A DNA stretch of 64,000 bases, taken from Candida dubliniensis CD36 (lineage: Eukaryota > Ascomycota > Pichiomycetes > Serinales > Debaryomycetaceae). The notes beneath the pieces are model-generated. The model did not search any database, was not told the origin of the DNA, and saw nothing but the letters and a program-made list of their open reading frames with translations. The stretch is taken from contig NC_012860.1 in the NCBI RefSeq assembly GCF_000026945.1, positions 434,001 to 498,000 of the forward strand, given 5' to 3'. Made by a program: the position numbers and the translations under genes. Positions within the stretch are counted from its first letter, which is position 1; every line of letters starts with the position of its first letter. This document shows, in pieces, positions 60,632 to 64,000 of the stretch.

Positions 60632-62588
60632 GATCCAGATCTAGATCCAGATCTAGATCTAAATCTAAATTGGCTAATATAGATAATTTTTCAAATAATT
60701 TAGGTGCAACTTGATCATAAAAGGCTTTAAAATATGTATTAGTATTTATTTCTTGAAATTCTTCATTAGTAAATTTGAATTCTTCATTATCTTTCTTATT
60801 ATTATTATTCTTATTATTGGTATCAATTATTTTACTTAGTGATTTATTCATTGAATTGGAAGAATTAAATAATGAAGAATTTGAAATATTAGGGTTATTG
60901 GTTCCAATTGTAGGACTTAATCCATTAGCACTAGTAGTAGCAACTATATTTGGATCAAGTAATATTTTCAACGCTTCAAATGCTTGCATTTTTAATCCAA
61001 TATTTTTATCTTCCACAAGTAATTTACTTAATATTGATATTAATGTCATATCATCTGATAATCTTAATTTACCTTCTTTTGGTGTAGTTGGTATAGATAT
61101 ATCTTCATTATCAATTTTGTTTTTATCGTTATTGTTATCGTTATTGTTATTGTTATTGTTATTGCTATTATTATTATTATTATTATGAATTAATTCTTCA
61201 AGAATTGGAGGATCAGAATTATCAATTGTAGTTTCTTCATGATCAATAGAATTAACAAGAGAAACATCTTGTTCAATAATTATAACAATTAATTCCGTTC
61301 CTAATACTCTTATTTGATCTTCTTTATCATTTAATGCAAAATTTATCATTTTAAGTAATCCATGTTTAACCAACAGGGCAAAAAAATCATGTTTACGCAG
61401 TGATTTAGCAATTAATACATATTGATGAAGCATTTTCACTCCATCTCGTCTTTTCATTTTAATTTTATCATCATTATCATTATCATCATCATTATTATCA
61501 TCATTATTATCATCATTATCATTATCATTATCATCATATATGTTGAATAAATGTTCAAGAATTTTTGAATCTTTAATATAATTGAATATTTCCAAATGAT
61601 TAGAATAAATTAAAGATGTTATTAAATTAAAAGTAGAATCATCTAAAAATCTTGCTAGTACAACATCTTTTAAATAATTTAAATAAAAATCTCGTTTAAA
61701 AATTTCAATATTTTCTACTGGGATAACTTTAATATAAGATTGATTAATAAGGAAATTTCTATGACAAGCTTTATAATTTGGATATTCAGAATCATATTCT
61801 AATATTCCTACTAATCCAAAAATTTTTTCTTCTGATGATAATAAATATTCAATAATCAGGGATTCATTATAAAGAAATAATGATTTAATAATATCACTAA
61901 TATTATATAATATATCAATATTTTCATTAATTTCAGCTTGATGGAAAATTTTTATTAATTTATTGAAATAATCATTTTCAATTAAAAATTCCAGAATATT
62001 TGTTCTTGTAAATTGAGAATTAATCCCTTGATTTATTGTTTCTAAAATAATTTCCAAATTTTCTAAATTAGGATGTTGTGGAGGGTACCTTATAGGTCCA
62101 GTGATTAATTCAGTAATATCATCACCTTCATTAATATTGGGTATCACATAATATAATGAAATTCCTGGACTTATATTTCCTTGTTGTACGCGTATTATAA
62201 AATCACATAAATCACCACATCCTTCAGTTTCTTGAAATGATAAAGCTAAATCTGATCCATTAGAATCAGTCCAAACAATTAATGTTTCTTGTTGTCTTTG
62301 ATATTGTATAGATCCTTCAAGATATGATTTTAATATTATATTATTGTTATCAGTTTCATTTCGAACAAGAAAATAAGGTAGATTTGTTTCTTTATCTATT
62401 TCCCCCACACAAAACCCAGTACCATTGTCTATCCAATCATCACCATTTAGTAGATATACTTTAACTCGTCGGGGAGTTTTCCCAGCATTATCAAGGGCTT
62501 TTAATTCTTCTTGTTTAGATTTGGAAAGTTTACAAACTTCTAATATTTGATTGTTGTTGTTGTTGTTGTTGTCTTTTACTGAACTCAT
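59568..62588 (-). CDS. PSY2: Protein phosphatase 4 regulatory subunit 3 (Psy2/SMEK)
   Basis: The 1006 residues start with an EVH1/PH-like domain (RRVKVYLLNGDDWIDNGTGF near 39-58, then LIVWTDSNGSDLALSFQETE near 103-122). The SMK-1 domain follows (about 170-350, with PNLENLEIILETI), and then an armadillo-like helical region. The middle and end are full of low-complexity inserts: Asn/Asp runs, a Leu-Asp repeat running into about 14 Gln, and an acidic Glu/Asp tail followed by KRPREE, a likely nuclear signal. With Pph3 and Psy4 this subunit forms PP4, which dephosphorylates gamma-H2A and Rad53 after DNA damage. Yeast Psy2 is about 858 residues, and the extra length here is in the inserts. In the Leu-Asp repeat some codons are CTG and encode Ser. 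Confidence 0.88.
60591..60632. repeat. CAA/TTG trinucleotide run coding poly-Gln in PSY2
   Basis: Fourteen TTG units on the plus strand give CAA (Gln) codons on the coding strand. Directly next to it (60633-60672) is a GATCTA-type hexanucleotide repeat coding Leu-Asp and Ser-Asp pairs. Confidence 0.9.
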
Positions 62589-63401
62589 GTTTGTCTTTCT
62601 TCTAGTTTGTTTGTTTGGTTGGTTGGTTGGTTGGTTGTGTGTTTGATTGACTTTTGGTATTTTAAAAACAACAACAAAAAATAAAAAAAAAAAAGGAAAC
62701 AGGCCAAACTTTTAGGATATAAATATATAGATAGTAACAGAATAATACAAGGAATAATAATATAATCTTTTAAACCAAATTCAAACGTGTTTGGTTGTTG
62801 TTGTTGTTGTTATTGTTGTTGTTGTTGTAGATATGAACTATTGATATTATCACCAAAAAAAAAAGAAAAAAAGAAAAAAAGTAAGTGAATTAATAAAAGG
62901 ATGAAACAAAGTGGAAGTGGAAGTGGGTAGTAGGTTGGTAGGTAGATAAGTTGATAAGTTGATAAGTTGATTGATAAAGGAATAATATCTAAAAGGTTTG
63001 GTGGTTGTTAATTTTTTCTTCTTCTTGTTGTTGTTGTGACTCTCTTTCAATTCTCTCTCTCACTCACTCACTCTCACACTCACTTTAATTAATTAATTAA
63101 TTAATCAATCGCGTCTTGAATTATTTCCTTTCCTTTCCTTTCCATTCTTCTTCTTATTCTTCTTCTTCTTCTTCTTCTTCTTCTTATTCTTCTTCTTATT
63201 CTTCTTCTTATCCATGTTATTATTATCAACAATACATTATATCAAAAGGAAAAGGAGGGAAGGGGAGGGGGGGGTTACCATTACTACTTTAACCACTTTC
63301 TTACCTTACAATTCATCACTTGATCTATTCTAGAATAATAAATATATACATATATACATATATATATACATATATATACAAAAAGTTTCTTGATTAATTA
63401 T
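62589..63401. other. Intergenic, ATP12 3' region and PSY2 promoter
   Basis: These 813 bp hold only simple repeats: TTGG units at 62608-62634, GTT units at 62795-62828, GATAAGTT units at 62945-62970, TTAA units at 63086-63105, TTC units at about 63147-63185 and TATATACA units at 63345-63379. No gene is seen. Confidence 0.55.
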
Positions 63402-64000
63402 TTAATTATCATGACAAACTAAAGCAGCACTAGCCAAATTTCTTAACCAATCAAGTTTATCAACATCATGAGTATCTTCTACTTCCCCCCATTGTTTAGT
63501 TTGATAAATAGTTTCTAAATTTCCTAATTCAATTAATTCTTCTAATGATTTATAATAATAATCTTTTTTATTATTATTAATTGAATTTTTATTAAATTGA
63601 TATAAATTTTTTAAAAAAAATTCATTATTAACATTTGATCTTAATAATATAATTCCACATAAAAATGATTTAGTAATTAAAATAGTTTTCTCTAAAGAAA
63701 TTAAATCATATATAGGTAATTGATTTAACCAATTTAAAACAATTTCTTGAATAATTTTCAGTTGTTTATTACCTTTTAATCCATCAATTTCACAATCTAA
63801 ATATTTTAATTCAATTGATTGATTAATTGGAATTAAATTTTTTTTATGACCATACATGGTGAAAAATTCATTAAATTCTTTAATTAATGGACGATAAATT
63901 TCTTCTTGACGTTTTCTTAATTTACCATCACATTCTTTATTAGTAGCAAATATAAGACAAGTATCAGTATCAAGATATTTTAACATTTGTAATTTAATAT
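63402..64000 (-). CDS. ATP12: F1-ATPase assembly chaperone Atp12, C-terminal part (cut by window edge)
   Basis: The open frame runs from the stop at 63402 to the right edge without a start, so the N-terminus and the mitochondrial targeting sequence lie outside. The visible residues include MLKYLDTDTCLIFATNKECD, LRKRQEEIYRPLIKEFNEFF, an aspartate/glutamate-rich segment with WGEVEDTHDVDKLDWLRNL and the end ASAALVCHDN. These are the conserved core and tail of Atp12, which binds the F1 alpha subunit in the mitochondrial matrix until it joins beta. The internal Met near 63986 is in the middle of the conserved region (IKLQ precedes it) and is not the start. Confidence 0.88.
   Translation of the reverse strand, partial: IKLQMLKYLDTDTCLIFATNKECDGKLRKRQEEIYRPLIKEFNEFFTMYGHKKNLIPINQSIELKYLDCEIDGLKGNKQLKIIQEIVLNWLNQLPIYDLISLEKTILITKSFLCGIILLRSNVNNEFFLKNLYQFNKNSINNNKKDYYYKSLEELIELGNLETIYQTKQWGEVEDTHDVDKLDWLRNLASAALVCHDN

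Overview
This window is nuclear DNA from a budding yeast of the CTG-serine clade, most probably Candida albicans or a very close relative such as C. dubliniensis. The DNA is AT-rich with many poly-T/poly-A runs and microsatellites, the genes are almost all intronless, and every long frame matches a yeast family. A CTG codon sits at the P-loop position of the septin gene that is serine in septins, which supports the clade call. Protein motifs quoted here use the standard code, so residues encoded by CTG should be read as Ser. The order HGT-type transporter, SHA3 kinase, GAL1, GAL10, TRAPP subunit, GAL102, GAL7 is the Candida galactose locus as I know it.

Left part (1-15 kb): UBP1 (cut by the left edge), a PHO91-type SPX phosphate transporter, a tiny spliced zinc-ribbon gene that simple open-frame scans miss (7014-7645), an HSP30/YRO2-like membrane protein (CGD name HSP31), SET6, DRN1 and a short kinesin. 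Middle (15-40 kb): a hexose transporter (HGT2-like), the SHA3 kinase lying between two unusually large gene-free stretches (about 7.0 and 5.1 kb), then the GAL cluster. GAL1 and GAL10 are divergent and share two perfect copies of the palindrome TGTAACGTTACA. GAL102 and GAL7 are divergent and share two one-mismatch copies that are reverse complements of each other. The cluster also holds TRS23, whose 3' coding end overlaps that of GAL102.

Right part (40-64 kb): TRM140-type tRNA methyltransferase, ATG5, an uncharacterised low-complexity basic protein, NAD(P)HX epimerase with an unusual membrane-anchor extension, the SEP7/SHS1 septin, importin-beta KAP95, dolichyl-pyrophosphate phosphatase CAX4, ArfGAP GCS1, peroxisomal dienoyl-CoA reductase SPS19, PP4 subunit PSY2 and ATP12 (cut by the right edge). 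Four start sites (DRN1, ATG5, KAP95, GCS1) are placed at the first in-frame ATG rather than at an upstream TTG.

Functionally, the centre is a sugar neighbourhood: hexose uptake, a glucose-transport-linked kinase and the whole Leloir pathway plus a nucleotide-sugar dehydratase. The remaining genes are ordinary housekeeping genes. I saw no tRNA, rRNA, CRISPR, intact transposon or clear LTR.
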